This document shows, piece after piece, positions 29,101 to 41,600 of a stretch of 64,000 bases of DNA (positions within the stretch are counted from its first letter, which is position 1; every line of letters begins with the position of its first letter). The notes under the pieces are model-generated. The model searched no databases. It was not told the origin of the DNA and was given only the letters and a program-made list of their open reading frames with translations. Made by a program: the position numbers and the translations under genes. The stretch comes from Yamagishiella unicocca (Eukaryota > Chlorophyta > Chlorophyceae > Chlamydomonadales > Volvocaceae). Location: positions 1-64,000 of the forward strand of contig BDSL01000075.1 in the NCBI GenBank assembly GCA_003116995.1, in the 5' to 3' direction.

Positions 29101-32100
29101 AGGCGAGCCATATGCCCTGGGGACAGTCAGCAGCCGCCGGCGACGCGGTTCCAGAAGCAGACCTTTGGGCCGCGCTGCAACATCACGGCTCTCTGGGGCA
29201 AGCGCGGGGGTCCTTGGGTCATCCTGCTTCGCAGCCCCAGGGTGATGCAGCACCCGGCGAGCAGCAGACCCACATGCACCACATGGCGGCGGCGGCGTGG
29301 CTGCAGGGCGGCCTGGTGCCGGATGCGCGCACAAACTGCACCAGCGACGGCGGCGTTGGCGGCGACGTGCAGATGCACCAACACAGCGACCTGCATCCCC
29401 TCTCCCAGCTGCTGCAGCCGCAGCAGCTTGCGGCTGTCGAGCAGGCCACCAGAGTGCATCCCCGCATGCCCAGCGGCGGCGGCTCCACAACATACCGGAG
29501 CGGTCGCTTCAAAGTGACGATTGAGCCCCCGGGCCCAGATGCACAACCGCCAGTAGAGCCGTCGTCGCAGCAACAGTCCCCTAACCACGCGGAGTACCAG
29601 ATCCCGGCGAGCTTCATCGCAGCTTGGTGCGATGACGGGCCGGGCTCTGGGCTGGCCGCTGCTGTTGCCGCCAGTTCGGCCTTCCCCACGCCGTCCGACA
29701 TCGCCCATCTGGTGGCGCCGGTGATGATGATGCCGATCTGCTCCGAGACCACGGTGGCGAGCCAGGGGCCCGGCAATGGCAACGGCAACGGCCCTCCGTC
29801 GCCCAACGTCGTCGCGGGCCCCATGCAGTGCCCTTCAGTGGAGGCCCCTGGAACCGCAGGACGCGCGCGGAGCAGCCACAACGGCCACGGCCACGGCTAC
29901 GGTCACAGCCATGGCCACGTGCATGGAGAGCTAGCCGCGGTTCCGCCGTTACTGCTCAACAGCGTCACCATGTACCGCAAGGGGCGCTTCTTCGTTTCGC
30001 ACGCAGCCGCGGGCACACACTCCCTGTCCGTAACCAACCCAGCAGCTGCGGCCGGCACTTCGTCGCACGCAGCCTGTGGCGGTGGCGGCGGCGGCGGTGG
30101 GTCCGGCGGGGGCTCCAGCACCGAGTCGGCGCACGAAGAGTCGGACGAGCACGAGGGTGCGAGCGGTCCCACGTCGCCCTTCTCCGCGGCGGCGGGCGGT
30201 CCGCCGTTCGGAAGTGCACCAAGCCAGAACGGCAGCGAAAGCACGCTGATGGCTGGGCTCCGCCCCCACATGTCGTATGCCGCGGTGGCGGCGCTGGGGG
30301 CGTCGCAGCCGCTACGGCAGGCGTCGCTAGGCCGCCAGTACAGCCGCGGCCGCTTCACAGTGGCGGAGTCCATCGTGGCGGCACCTGCGACCGAGATGCG
30401 GCGGCGGCCGTCAATGGGCAGCGCGGCCGCAGAGCTTCCTCCAGCAACGGGCAGCGACCGCAACCCTGTTGCCGCAGCAGCGACCGGCTCCGCGGCGGCA
30501 GCCGCAGCTGCTCCCCCTGCCCCCGACGCGCCCCTCATGCCGACACGCCGTACCAACAGCTGCTTAAAGCCGCAGCAACAGGGCGCGGGGCTTTCGCGCA
30601 TGGCCCCGCCCCAGCCGCTGCGGGTACCGGTGGCCACGGAGGCCGCAGGGCCCTTCCCTTGCCCGACACCAGCGGGCGGCGATTTCGACGGCGCCGCGCC
30701 TGGTACCAACCCCGGCAGTCCCCGGCCAGCGGATCAGGTTGTGGTGCGCCGGGTTGGGCGCTTTACCGTACGTGAGGTGGAGGGCGGCTCCAACACGTCC
30801 AGTCGGGCGCCCAGCTGCAACGGCACACCTACTGGGGCACCCCGGGGAGCTGCAGTGGCGGCCGGTGAGCAGCCAGGGGCTACAGGGTTTGAGCAGTTGC
30901 CTCGTGTCGAGTGGCCGGGAGGGCGTAAGGGGCCGCTTGCGTGCTGATATGTACGCTGGAGGAGGCTGGGGCTGTGGTGGTGTGGGGCGCGGGTTTGCGG
31001 CTGCGGGGAATGCCGCGTGTGGGGCAATACAGAATAGATTCCACCTTGGATCTAGCTAGGAAGGCTGAGCTATCCCACCGTGCAAGCCCCCCCCCCCCGG
31101 TTTGCACGCCTGCCATGCGCGCCGGATGTATCGTTTTTGCCGCTGACAACAATCGTGCCCTCGTGTTGTCCTGACGGACGTGCAGGCACGCCCGCTGGTG
31201 CCTCCAACGGCGCTCCGCACGGCGGCAGCGGCGGCGGCGCTGCGCTGGGCTCCCCGCCTGACGACGTCGTGTTGAGCAGCCACCACAGCAGCTGCAGCTT
31301 CGCGTCAGGTTCCGGCTGCAGCCGCACCAGCTCCGCATCTCACGGACTGGACATGGACGTGGCGCCGCAGCCGCTGCCCACGCAGCCCATGCAGCCCATG
31401 CAGCTGGGGTCGCAGCCCATGCAGCAAGAGCCCCACCGCGTGCATGGCGCGCCGCTGGCAGACCCAACAGTGGCGTCGGAGGACGGCGATATCTCGGGCG
31501 CGTTGGCGCAGACTGAGGACCTCCGTTCGCTCAAGGTTCTGCGCGTCAAGAGCAAGGGCCGATTCACGGTCATAGAGCACGAGCCACCGCCCTTGGCGCC
31601 GCCCGCAACGCAGCCAGCCGACAGCGGATCTGCGGGCGGCGCGCCTACGCACGCAGCCCAGCACGGCTTCCCGTGCCAGGCAACGCAGCAAGGTGTCTGC
31701 GTCGCTGCGGCGTTTCCCAGCCGGGGAGCTCTCATCGACCCGCAGGATCTGTGGCAGGGCCCTGGGACTAGCCAACCAGCGGCGGCCGCATCGCAGCCGG
31801 GAGAGCCGTTAGCACCCCCGCAAGACGACGGTGGGTGTGTGGCGGCACCTGGCGAGGGAGCGCACGCGCACGGCGGCGTCTTGCGCCCATGGTCACTGCC
31901 GCCGCGGCCGCCTACGAGCGCGTCGGGGCCAGGCTGGCTGAGTCATGGTGATGCGGCTTCTGAGCCGGCAGCTCCGGATTCTGAACAGGCGCCGTGGGGG
32001 CTGTCCGGACCTCAAGCTCCTTGCCAGAGGGCGCAGTTCCAAGCGGACATGGCCCGCATTTTACGAGAGCGGATGGAACGGAACGCGTTGGAGCAGCAGC

Positions 32101-32645
32101 GAGATGACGAGGAGGGGGAGGATGAGCAGGAGCCCGGCCGGCATCATCGAGAGCGTCGGTCGCCGCCGCCGCAGCGGCAGCCTGACTGGCCGCAGGAGGG
32201 GGCTCGAGGGAGGGCAGATGACGGGGCCGAGGGGGTGGCGGGTGACCGGTGCACGTACCAGGTGTCCTTTGGTGACGGGCTCACGATACAGATCAGCCAT
32301 GAGGTGCAAGGCGGCGGCGGCGCGGCAGTGGGCGAGGACGGGGATGAGGTGATGGTGGACGTTGGTATCGTTCACGGGGAGGGGGAGGACGACGATGGGA
32401 GCGAGAGCGACAGAGAGGCGGAGGGGCGGAGGGGTGAGGGCGCAGAGGAGGGCGACTGGGAGTTGCAGCCTCTGCAGCCACCGGAGACGCCGTCGCACGA
32501 GCCGGCCCAGGATCGCGAGCGGGGCTGGGTGCCGGGCAGTGAGGACCTGGGAGTGGAGGGCCGGCGACAGCGGCGGCGGCGGGAGCGGCGGGGCTATGGC
32601 AGCGGCGGGGGCAGTGATAACGATGAGGACTCAATGGAGTATTAA
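23147..32645 (+). CDS. Giant Raf-like (TKL) protein kinase with repeated GRFxV motifs in the tail
   Basis: Nine exons join in frame: 23147-24110, 24377-24640, 24927-24994, 25187-25430, 25618-25744, 26022-26088, 26468-28702, 28881-30864 and 31186-32645 (TAA), about 2,470 aa. An in-frame ATG at 23354 is an alternative start. The kinase domain (roughly residues 375-625) has the glycine loop AVGGFGEVF, the lysine in VAVKRL, HLDLKSPNVLV (Leu for Arg in HRD), DFGLSR, GSPEWMAPEVL and SYGVVLWELLTGEAPW. This pattern is typical of Raf-like MAPKKK/TKL kinases. The N-terminal region is His-rich (HRHHHYGDHRHQHHH). The tail of about 1,850 residues is mostly Ala, Gln, Pro, Ser and Gly, with QPQ repeats and another His-rich run (NGHGHGYGHSHGHVHG). 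Five exact R-F-x-V sites lie at about residues 1532, 1692, 1814, 1950 and 2110. The end is acidic (EEEGEDEQE-like). The substrate is unknown. Confidence 0.85.
24732..24840 (+). repeat. 22-bp minisatellite in kinase intron 2 (5 copies)
   Basis: TGTGGTCAAACTAGGGGTTT recurs with exact 22-bp spacing at 24732, 24754, 24776, 24798 and 24820; the last copy has one change (TCTAAC). It lies between the glycine-loop exon and the next kinase exon. Confidence 0.95.
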
Positions 32646-34285
32646 GAATATGAGATCGAGGATGTCAGCGACGAGTCAGGTAGACGTGAGTTAAATCATG
32701 GCAGCGCATGTGCGTGCGGTGGCGGGGTGTGACCTTGCAGCCAAATGGCAGGTGCGGTTGAGCGCCTCGGGCGCCGGCGGCAAGGGCGCGCATTGCCCTG
32801 CCTTATCAGCTCTGGGAAAGCGCCTGTAGAAAGTAGTACCGTAGTAGTCGTGGTAGTAGGAAGGTAGTGTACGGCGGTCATTGCTTGTGCTGCTGGCTGC
32901 ATGCGCCGCAGTGGACGAATGGAACGCGGCAAGAGCTCGGAGAGACAGTGGTGGTGGGGTGCGGATGGGCTGAGCTGTGCTAGATTCAGTTTTGTGTAGT
33001 TTACGGTGTGCTGTTCCGCTTGACTTGCCCAAAGCGCCTGCGGCTTTCGGGGGCGGTACTTCAGACGGCGTCTGCGGACGCTCGCAGATCGGGCGAGAGA
33101 CTGGGGGCCGGCATGTTCTCAATACGCCGAGGCATCCAGCAGCAACCTAGCCATCAGCTGTTCCATTGCAATTTTCGAGATTGCGACTGCTGTGGGATGA
33201 GTGCGAGCAGCAGGCGAGGGTGGATGAATTGTGTGTGGATGAATTATGTTAAAGAGTACTGTTGAGACCGGCGGGCCGAGCAAGATAGGACCACGGATCT
33301 TGGCCCCCTGCCAGTCATAATGCACATGTCATTCATCAAGTGCCCCCCAGCGTTGCAGCAGCGTCGTACGAGGCGTACACGGCAGAATGCATGCTGCCGA
33401 CAACCCGCAACGTCCAGCCTCCACTTTTGTGACGGCGCGGGCTTTCGCGCTGGCTTGAATGCAATCAAGGAAAGACGACAGCAGCGAGGTATGGACAGCA
33501 GCAAGGGTTCAGCAGTCAACCTGACGCCATGATCGGTTACCTTGCTGCAGCACGCCTTGTGCCCCGCCTTCGGCCCTTATTCAAGTACTTCAAGCAACGT
33601 CCCGGCTCCACTACACTCAGGTGCGAGGCAGCCCGCCACCTACCCTAGCAAAGCCTGGACGCACCTATTAACCGTAACATACGACAGCCGCAAACCATAC
33701 ACCAGATGCACAAACGTCCAAGGAAACGGAGCGTGGACGTCAGGTTGCCCGCAAGCCTTACTCAAGGTGCCGCACGGCCCCTACATATTACGTGGCTCCG
33801 ACGCGGCTCCGACACATTCACATCAGCGACACATTCACACACCCGCGCGCGCACACTATCTCCTCCGTGACCAAGACACGACCAGTCGCTGCAGGACAGC
33901 GCCGGACGATGAACGCGTGCCCAGCGAGGACGGGTAGCTCCCTCCTCCAACCGGTCCTCACACACTGAGCTCGCATGCGGTCATGGTCCAGTCTTACGGG
34001 CTGGCATTGGCACGGCGCTACAACGAAACCACTGCCTCTCCTGTAAAAAGCCATAGCCCTCAGCGCGAAGCGCCGCCGCGAGCCAGCCATTCCTGTAAAA
34101 TGCACGACACGACGCGACACAAATTGAACCATGCCTCAAGACTGAAACCGCACTTACTTCGCGAGCTACCGCGCTGGGCCGCCGCGACAGGCCCCCGATC
34201 GCCTCATCTCCGTACTCACAGCAGTGAGGCGATCGGGCCTGGGCTCGCCTGCGCTGCTCGGCCCCCACACTAACCATACCATTCT
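32646..34285. other. 3' region of the kinase gene and intergenic spacer
   Basis: The first ~38 bases continue the kinase frame with acidic codons (EYEIEDVSDES) up to a possible GT donor at 32684. Beyond that I see no conserved coding block or RNA gene. GC content falls compared with the kinase exons. Confidence 0.5.
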
Positions 34286-36191
34286 TCACTGCTTAGCCTT
34301 CGCAATCAACATCCGGTACAGCTTGCTGTACAACGCGTAGTACTGCGTCCGATTGGCGTACGACACAATCCCGGTTTGCTCCATGTCGTCCAGTATGTTA
34401 GAGAGGTTGAGCAGGTCGCGCAATATGCTCATGTACTCTTCGTCGTTGAGAAACTGCCGCCCCTTCGGATACTGATCCACCGGCTGTGTGTGCTCCGTCA
34501 CGTTGCGAATGACCTCAGCGCGCACATCGGCTGCGGGGGGGAAGGCAAACATGGGAGAGAAGGCAAATAAGAGAGTGTTTGCACGGGTGTCAGGTGAAAG
34601 TCTCTAAGGCGACGTGCTTGACAACCGACGCGTATTTTGCCACCAACAAACGACAGGAAGGCGCTTGGAACCGGGGGCACGTTCACGAAAGGAGGTAACG
34701 CAGTCATCCAAGTCCAACGCAACCCGACGGTTGCCGCTCCGCAAATTGTAACCTCCTAACATTTTTCAGCAATACATAGAGCCCAGCAGTGAGTATTGAT
34801 CTGAATCAAAAGAAAAAACTGGAACTGGGTGCTGTCGCTTCCATCCGAACGGGTAGGCCCTGTGCGGATCTCTCTCCGCGATCACGCCTTGCTAGGTCCC
34901 CTACTACAGCAACCAGTGCCACAACTCCTGACCAACTGGCCCGCCGCATCTCCACAGCTACGGCTCCCGCATCCGCTCGCGTCATCTCCGCTCTCCCCCT
35001 GAGCCATTCGCCACCTGATCGCCGCTCGCTCAGGCGTCTCCCCGCCGATGCCCATGCACGAGCGCGGACAGCTGTTTCAGCTGCTGGCGCCTCCAAAGGG
35101 CCATCCCCCCGAAACCCGCTGCGCCCAACTTCCTGGGAAGGTACGCCGCATCGGAACAAGCAACATCCGCCTGTCCCACGAGAAGCGACCATGTGTCCTC
35201 AATTTTATAGTCGAACTTGCCAGCTCGGGCAAGCTCCTGCCCCGACCCCACTGCAACGGGTAGTCTCAAGTTGCCTTGCCCTGCTACAACCCTGAAATTA
35301 TCTCAAGCCGGGCCAACCCCCCCCCGATTCATACTGGCGCCGCAAGCCGCACCGCACCCAGCTGCGACTCCGAGAGGCGGCCAGAAGTCGCCGTTCGGAG
35401 CGGCTCATTACTTATGACGGCTGCGTTTCGGTATGACGGTCGCGTTTCGGGTGCAGACGGAGATGCGCACGGACATGCGCACGGAGATGCACACCCCGTA
35501 TCGATGCAAACATCCCGAGTTGTCCTAACGCAAGGCGTCGCTGGCATTTGTGTTACCTCCGAGTTTCGCGTGTCCTATCGTCGGGAGGGCTCATGACCTT
35601 TAGCTGAAAATTTGCTGTGAACCCGTCCGCATTTAACGCCGCCCCAGGCACAGCCGTCACACGCACCAACACCTGTAGCGCGTGATATGTTTATGAACGA
35701 CGTAGCAGCAACCATCTAGCTGCGCTGATTCCCAGCACACCCCACCCCAGCAACGCCAGGCCCCACTAAGCGGGACGTAGGTTTGGCGACCCCGCCCCGC
35801 CACCCCAGCAACAGCGGCCACATCCGCAACCAGCTCAGGATGCCCACCCCCTTCATGCAGATACAGCAACACGGCCCCTGCACCAAATTAAGAGAACGGC
35901 ACCGGCTGCACGACCCTAGCGGCTTCACGTATTTGACCTTAACCCCATACTAGGCGCGGCGTCACAAGCCGCCTCAGAAGCACTCAGATCGGCCGCCACG
36001 TGCCCGTCCCGGGGTGCCATCCCTCCAATGCACGTACCGGTCGTGTTATGGTAGACAAGGTGCTCGCGGCGCTGCCGCATATAGGCGACGAGCTCGCAGA
36101 GCTGCGGCTCCGGAACATAGCGAAAATCAGGAACTTCGACAACCTCCTCCTTAGGCAGGTATTTCTTGCTGCTGCCCGCGCACATACACAT
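34286..36191 (-). CDS. Unrecognised two-exon gene, ~132 aa
   Basis: Exon 1 is 36191-36038 and exon 2 is 34530-34286. The donor is a strong one (ACCG followed by GTACGTGC) and the acceptor is CCCCCGCAG; the split codon rejoins in frame as Ala. The protein is not low-complexity. It contains KKYLPKEEVVEVPDFRYVP, ELVAYMRQRREHLVYHNTT, AEVIRNVTEHTQPVDQY, LNDEEYMSILRDLLNLSNIL and YYALYSKLYRMLIAKAKQ, mostly helical with many Tyr and Leu. I do not recognise the family. The intron of about 1.5 kb is long for this window, so a middle exon may be missed. The ATG at 36191 directly follows CTTCAG, so this could also be an internal exon preceded by coding sequence near 36290 (AIYQLLLQEGHTAGLDIL). Confidence 0.5.
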
Positions 36192-38680
36192 CTGAAGAGG
36201 CTCAGCATCAAGACGCCCGGAGAGGACCCACGCAAGGGTAGGATGTCGAGCCCTGCTGTGTGGCCCTCCTGCAGTAATAGTTGGTAGATGGCCTGCAGGT
36301 TATTCGCAACTCAATAGCCCGACTCCGTTTCCGCTGGCATTGTCCGCGGAACCGTTCAGGAGCGCACCAAACGAAGAAAATACTGGCAAGAAAACATATG
36401 CAAACTTGCCTTTGCACCCTAGTTAAGCTTTCCTCCAGCGCAGTGGCCCATCCCCCACAGTGGACCCGCACGAGTGGGGGAGCCTAACGCAAGACAGGTC
36501 GCTGCACCAAACAACTTATCGTCGAAAGGGACTAACGTCCGGTGGCATTTGGGGGTTGCGCTACTGTGTAGATAATTTATAGCCTGGCCTGGTAAGCGGG
36601 TCTCTGGCGCCACGTTAGCGGCTTGTACTCAGTGATAAGTGAGCAAAACTACGCAGTGTACGTACTGTAGTTGAGTTGTCGTTAAGCAACGAGCCAAGAC
36701 TTTGACTATAACTCCAGGGTGGGCAAAGCGGTGCTGTTGTAAACTTGTAATCACCTGACCTTGATGTAACACCCAGACACAGAAGTGTTACATGTATTGC
36801 CACAATCAATATTCCCTGTAATTGTGCTGTCTTCCATCAAGCCGGTTACCAACTGCCCGTCTCGTGTCATCGGCGAGTCACTGTCACACTTGTATGCTTA
36901 AAATGGAATCCTTTGTAAGCTGTGGGCCTTTCTTATTGTGTCCAGGGCTGCGCGGGAGCTACCGGTATGTTATTGTAGCTGAAGCAAGCGCTGCGTGAGC
37001 CATACTGACTCTGTAGATGTTGCTTTAATGTGTGATTCTTTTCGCTCAAAACATAAGATGAAACAAGAAGATCGCCGTGCACATGACCTTGACACAGCCA
37101 CTTTTCCATCAGACTGTTACAAGTACGTCTGGTGGGTCGTTAGCAAGTAGACCCCGCTTATGAGTTGGTAGGACACGAGGAGATGCAGTATTATCCAGTC
37201 AACAATAGCAGAGAAGTGCAAGGACGGCGGCTTCCGCAAACACAACCCCAGGCGACGTGCAGGAACGTGCCAAACCCGATCGCAGTCGACCGCAAGCGCC
37301 AATTGAAGGAATTGGTGCCGTGCGCTCGCGCACAGATGGCGGCGATTGCTGATTTTGGGGCCGCCTGCGGGATTTTGTTCGCCTCGGTGTGCCGCGGGCC
37401 GGGTGGGGTGCTGTCGGGGCCGCCCACCTGTTCCACCGTGTGGTTGGGGGTCGCTTGCGGTGTGCTGGTTGATTTCCAGCTGCCCTGGAGGGCCTGAGCG
37501 GTTCCTGACTCAGGCTCTTCGTGGGCCGTTTCTCCGCCGGTCTGGTGCCTTCTGGGCCGGGGGCCTTCGGTGCAGCGGTGTCCTTTTTCCGTGTGCCTTT
37601 TGGGGCGCCTGCTGGCTGATATCCAGCTACCACAGGTTCTTAACCTGGGCTTTATGCGGCGCCAACTATCCGGGAGGGTCCGCCGGGGAAGCCGACGTCA
37701 GGGAGCCCCTCTCCGGGCTGCGCCCATGCGGAGCCCCCCACCCGACCCAAATGGCTCGCGTACATCTCCCGGCCACCTTCACCCACGCACCAAGACCCTA
37801 AGACCCTGCGGCCCCCCCTCCCAGGAGCTGGGGCTGACGTGGGAGCGTGCGACGCCGTGCGTCTCCGACTACCTGTACGTCCCTAGCAGTCAGGCGCTGG
37901 TGTCCTTGGCTTGTCGTACGGTGTGGTCTCCCTTTTTCCCTGGCTCCCCCCTCTTGCCCGGGTTCTACCCGGCGTCTATTGTGCTTTTCGGGGCTTGCCT
38001 GTGCCCTTTGGTGAGTCTGCTGGGTTCAGCCCCGGCTGTCGTATGGTGAGGCCCGGCATGGGCCCCTTCTCTTGTCCTGGGTTCGCCCGGGCTTGAGGAC
38101 ACTGTGACTTCATACTATGATGGGAAGGTCTGACGTGGGCGATACCTATCTGCTGTCGTACTGTGCATATATAGCGCCTGACGTGGAGCACGCGCATTCA
38201 TCAACCCGGATTGCCTCGGTGTCTCCCACCAGCAAATACAGCTGCGGTTCTGTCCGTACTCGCCGGCTCCTTCAAGACAACGCTGGCAGCGCCAGAAGTT
38301 TGAAGCAGTTCCAGGCCAACCAGGCCGAGCCGCTCCGCAGGGCCTGACCTGCACCCCCGTGCCTTCAAACGTTTAAGAAGCCTCACTCACTTAGGTACCA
38401 GCGCTGCAGCGCTGCACTCACAACAAGACACCGAGCCACGGACCCATCGCACGCAACAGCAGCGACCACGACCACCACCAAACTACACCACCAGACCGCC
38501 ACAATTCACTCGCACCTCAACCATCACCTGCAGCATCAGCCACCACCGTCACAGCTCGCGTGTGGCCCGAAGCCCAGACGGACAGTGCGCGCCTCTTCCA
38601 CAAGATCCCTGATTCCCTTTCCCACCATGTTGCATCATCCCTTTCCCACCATGTTGCATCATCTCGCTTCCTGTCCGCCT
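36192..38680. other. Intergenic, diverged repeats, no supported gene
   Basis: It may hold a further upstream exon of the minus-strand gene near 36250-36300. Around 37465-37550 and 37605-37680 there are two diverged copies of a segment of about 80 bp (CTGGTTGATTTCCAGCTGCC versus CTGGCTGATATCCAGCTACC, followed by similar GGTTC... blocks). At about 38614-38660 a CCCTTTCCCACCATGTTGCA unit of 24 bp is exactly duplicated. No conserved protein is visible. Confidence 0.5.
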
Positions 38681-41600
38681 CTAGAGCATCTTGCGGCGGA
38701 TGAGTCCCTTCATCATGTCCAGGCTATTGCCATCCGGTGTCAGCTCGTATTGCGACCCCGACTCGTCCTCCGCCATCAGGAACCCCGCGGTTGACAGCCC
38801 TAGGACGGTCAGGCGGGTGACCCGGCCAGTGCCGCCGCCCGCTGCCTCCACGTTGGGATTGGTGTCGTCGAAGTCCAGCACCTGCAGCGTCAGTTCCATA
38901 ACACAGCCCAACACACAAAACGTTGTTTGGGTGTCCGCGCGGTGGCTGCGTACCTCACCGTACCAACCAATTGACGCTGCAACCAAAAGACCAAGACCGC
39001 CATGCGGCGGGCGATGACGGGGGTTCCGCGGCACCAGCTTGAAAGGGGGAGGGAACGCGCGCGCCCGCCCTGCCCCGCCTCCCGCCTCTCCGCACCTGCC
39101 GGCTGTGCAGCCACGTGGCCAGGTATTCGGACTCCAGGGAGGCGAAGCCGTGCTGCTCAAACGCCTGTGTAGCGCCCAGGGTGGAGGCGTGGAGGTGCCC
39201 GCGTGCCGCCGTGTGATGGGTTTGTGTGTTTGGTGTGGGTTTTTCCAAATCGAAGCGCGTAAACCTAGACGTACGACAGTACGGCAACATGTTGGCGAGC
39301 CGCGACAACAGGAACGGAGGCGACACAGCGGTGCTGGCCTCCTGACCTCCGCGGAGCAGCCAGCGTAGGGCTCAGTCAATGAGGCAGCTCAAGCGGGACA
39401 AGACACGCCCTCCCCTCGCCCTCTTCCCCTGGCCCGGCAAAGCCACTCACGTCGTACACCTCCTCCATGGCAGCCAGGATCCCCGTCAGCACGGCCTCTC
39501 GGGACACGGAGGGGGGCCCCGAGGGGGTCACGGCGGCGGCGGCGGCGGCGTCAGCGTCAGCGGCCGCCCTGGCGGCCGCCGCCCGCTCAAGCAACTCGTC
39601 CAGGCAGGTGGTTGGGGTTCTGTTGTTTACGTTGATGCCGATGCCTGTGATAACGTTGAAGCTGCGCGGGGGGCCGGGTCGAGGGAGGGACAGGGTTGGG
39701 GTGGGGCGCGATGTCGGGTGGCGTCGGGGCCAGGAACAGCGGGTGAGGTGAGGAGCGGGATGTGGGTCCAACGCACATGCCTCACCAGCTGCCCTGCCAC
39801 GTGGTGTGGATGAGCGCCCCGGCTATTTTAACGCCGTCCACATAGATGTCATTGGGCCACTTGATGCGGATGTCCAGAGGGGGGTGGCCCGTCTCCTGCG
39901 GACGGCCACAAACAATGTAACTAGATTTGTTGTCATGCCAAGCAGTTGCTAAAAACCAATAAATTAACACGTACAATTGCTTACACGGAGGGCGACAGGC
40001 GCACCGCTATACGAGGCGGTAATGAAGGGCTTTGGCAATCAATGGCTTTGGAGGACGGCTGCAGCAGCCGCGCCGAAGCACACGAGCGAATCGCACGTCT
40101 CGCGCCGTTGGCCGAGACCTCACTTCATGTTCCACCTCCACCGGGCAGCACCCGCACTACGCAATATTCCAACCAGCCGCCGCAGCCCCCCCGTGTTCCC
40201 GCCCTCTGTGCCGCCCCGCCCCGCACCCTAGGGCTCTTGGCCCCACGCCGCTGCCCCTGAAGGGCTCCCCCCCCGGCCCGCAGCGCTCACCTGCAGCGCC
40301 CGCCGCACCCCCCTTGTGACGGCCAGACACACCAGGTAGTTGATGAAGGGGGCCTGCGCGGGGCTGGTCACCCGCAGCCGCCTCAGCGCCGAGAACATGA
40401 GGCAGCCCAGCGGCGAGGTCCACTGGTTGCCGCCGCGGCCTGGGGAGCCGGCATCCGGCGGGATGGGATAAGGACCGGTAACAGGACATAGGTATGATAG
40501 CTGGCGCCATGGCGGGCAGTGTGGGGTTGAGAGGGGGCATGTTAAGGGGGAGGCGGTAACGTGTTAACCCGCGAGCCGACGAACGAAGAAGATATTGCGG
40601 GGGTTGGGTGGGACGTTGGTGGAGCTGAGAGCTGAGGGCTGGCGTGGATGTCCCCAGCGAAGCACAGGGAGGATGGGGTGCTCCACGCTGGCCATGGGAC
40701 AGTGTACGGCCTGTACGGCTTGTACACAGCGACGACGCGGGTACAAGATTGGTGAGGCCAGGGCGGGGTGGGCGCTCTCGGGCCAGCGCCACCGCCGTCC
40801 GTCCCCAGCCAGCTGGGCGCCGCTAGCTAGCAACACACCCCACCACCAGGGGCCCTCATCACCCACCCTTGCCGCTGGTCTGGCGATCCGCCACCACCAC
40901 CACCCCGTCGCCCAGCGCCGACCCATGGGACCGCAGCAGCTCCTGGGTCGAGCCCAGCGTCGCCGCCGCCAAGACCACGCGGCCCATCACGCGGGTGCCC
41001 CGGGCCGCCAGCTGGCGGCCGCAGGCGGCGGCATCCAGGGCCGCGGCGGCGTACGGCGGTACGGCGGCGTCGTCCAGGTGGAATACCAGGGACGGTGGGC
41101 TGCCGGCGGCGGCGATCTGCGGATCGATGTTTGGGGTCCGGGCGGGATGCTGAGGCGCAGGTTTGGAGGCATTCAGCATAGGGCGTGCATGGGGGCAATG
41201 GTAGCGACCCGTGGGACGGTGGGCGCAGTGAGCGGGGGGCCCTGCTGGTGGCCCATCTGGTACCGAGCTGTCGCAGTGAGAGGGGGAGGGGGGCGGCGGT
41301 GGCACCCGGGTCCGGCGGGACAGGAGCCTCCCGCATCGCTCATCCACTCCGCCCCTGTCGGCCGTGGATTCGCGGATTCTCTTATCAAACCACCCCGCCC
41401 CTCTGCGTTTCCTCCCCGGGTCCGTACCCACCCCTCCTCCTTCCCCCCAGGGCAAGCCGTCCCGATTCGGCGTCCCGCCACTACTTCGGCGTCCTAAACT
41501 TTCCTCGTCGGGTTTGCTGATCTCGTAAGAGCCAACTTAAAGGTTCCCTCTCAACCCTCCGCTACAACACGGATTCGGTGGCGCCCTCCCTGCAGTGTTC

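Noticed and set aside
28645..30709. Long minus-strand frames opposite the kinase tail
   Set aside because: Shadows of GC-rich Ala/Gly codons; the plus strand keeps frame across four introns and carries the repeated GRFxV motif.
37199..37801. Possible retroelement-derived protein in the 37-38 kb region
   Set aside because: No reverse transcriptase, integrase or transposase motif; only diverged internal duplications.
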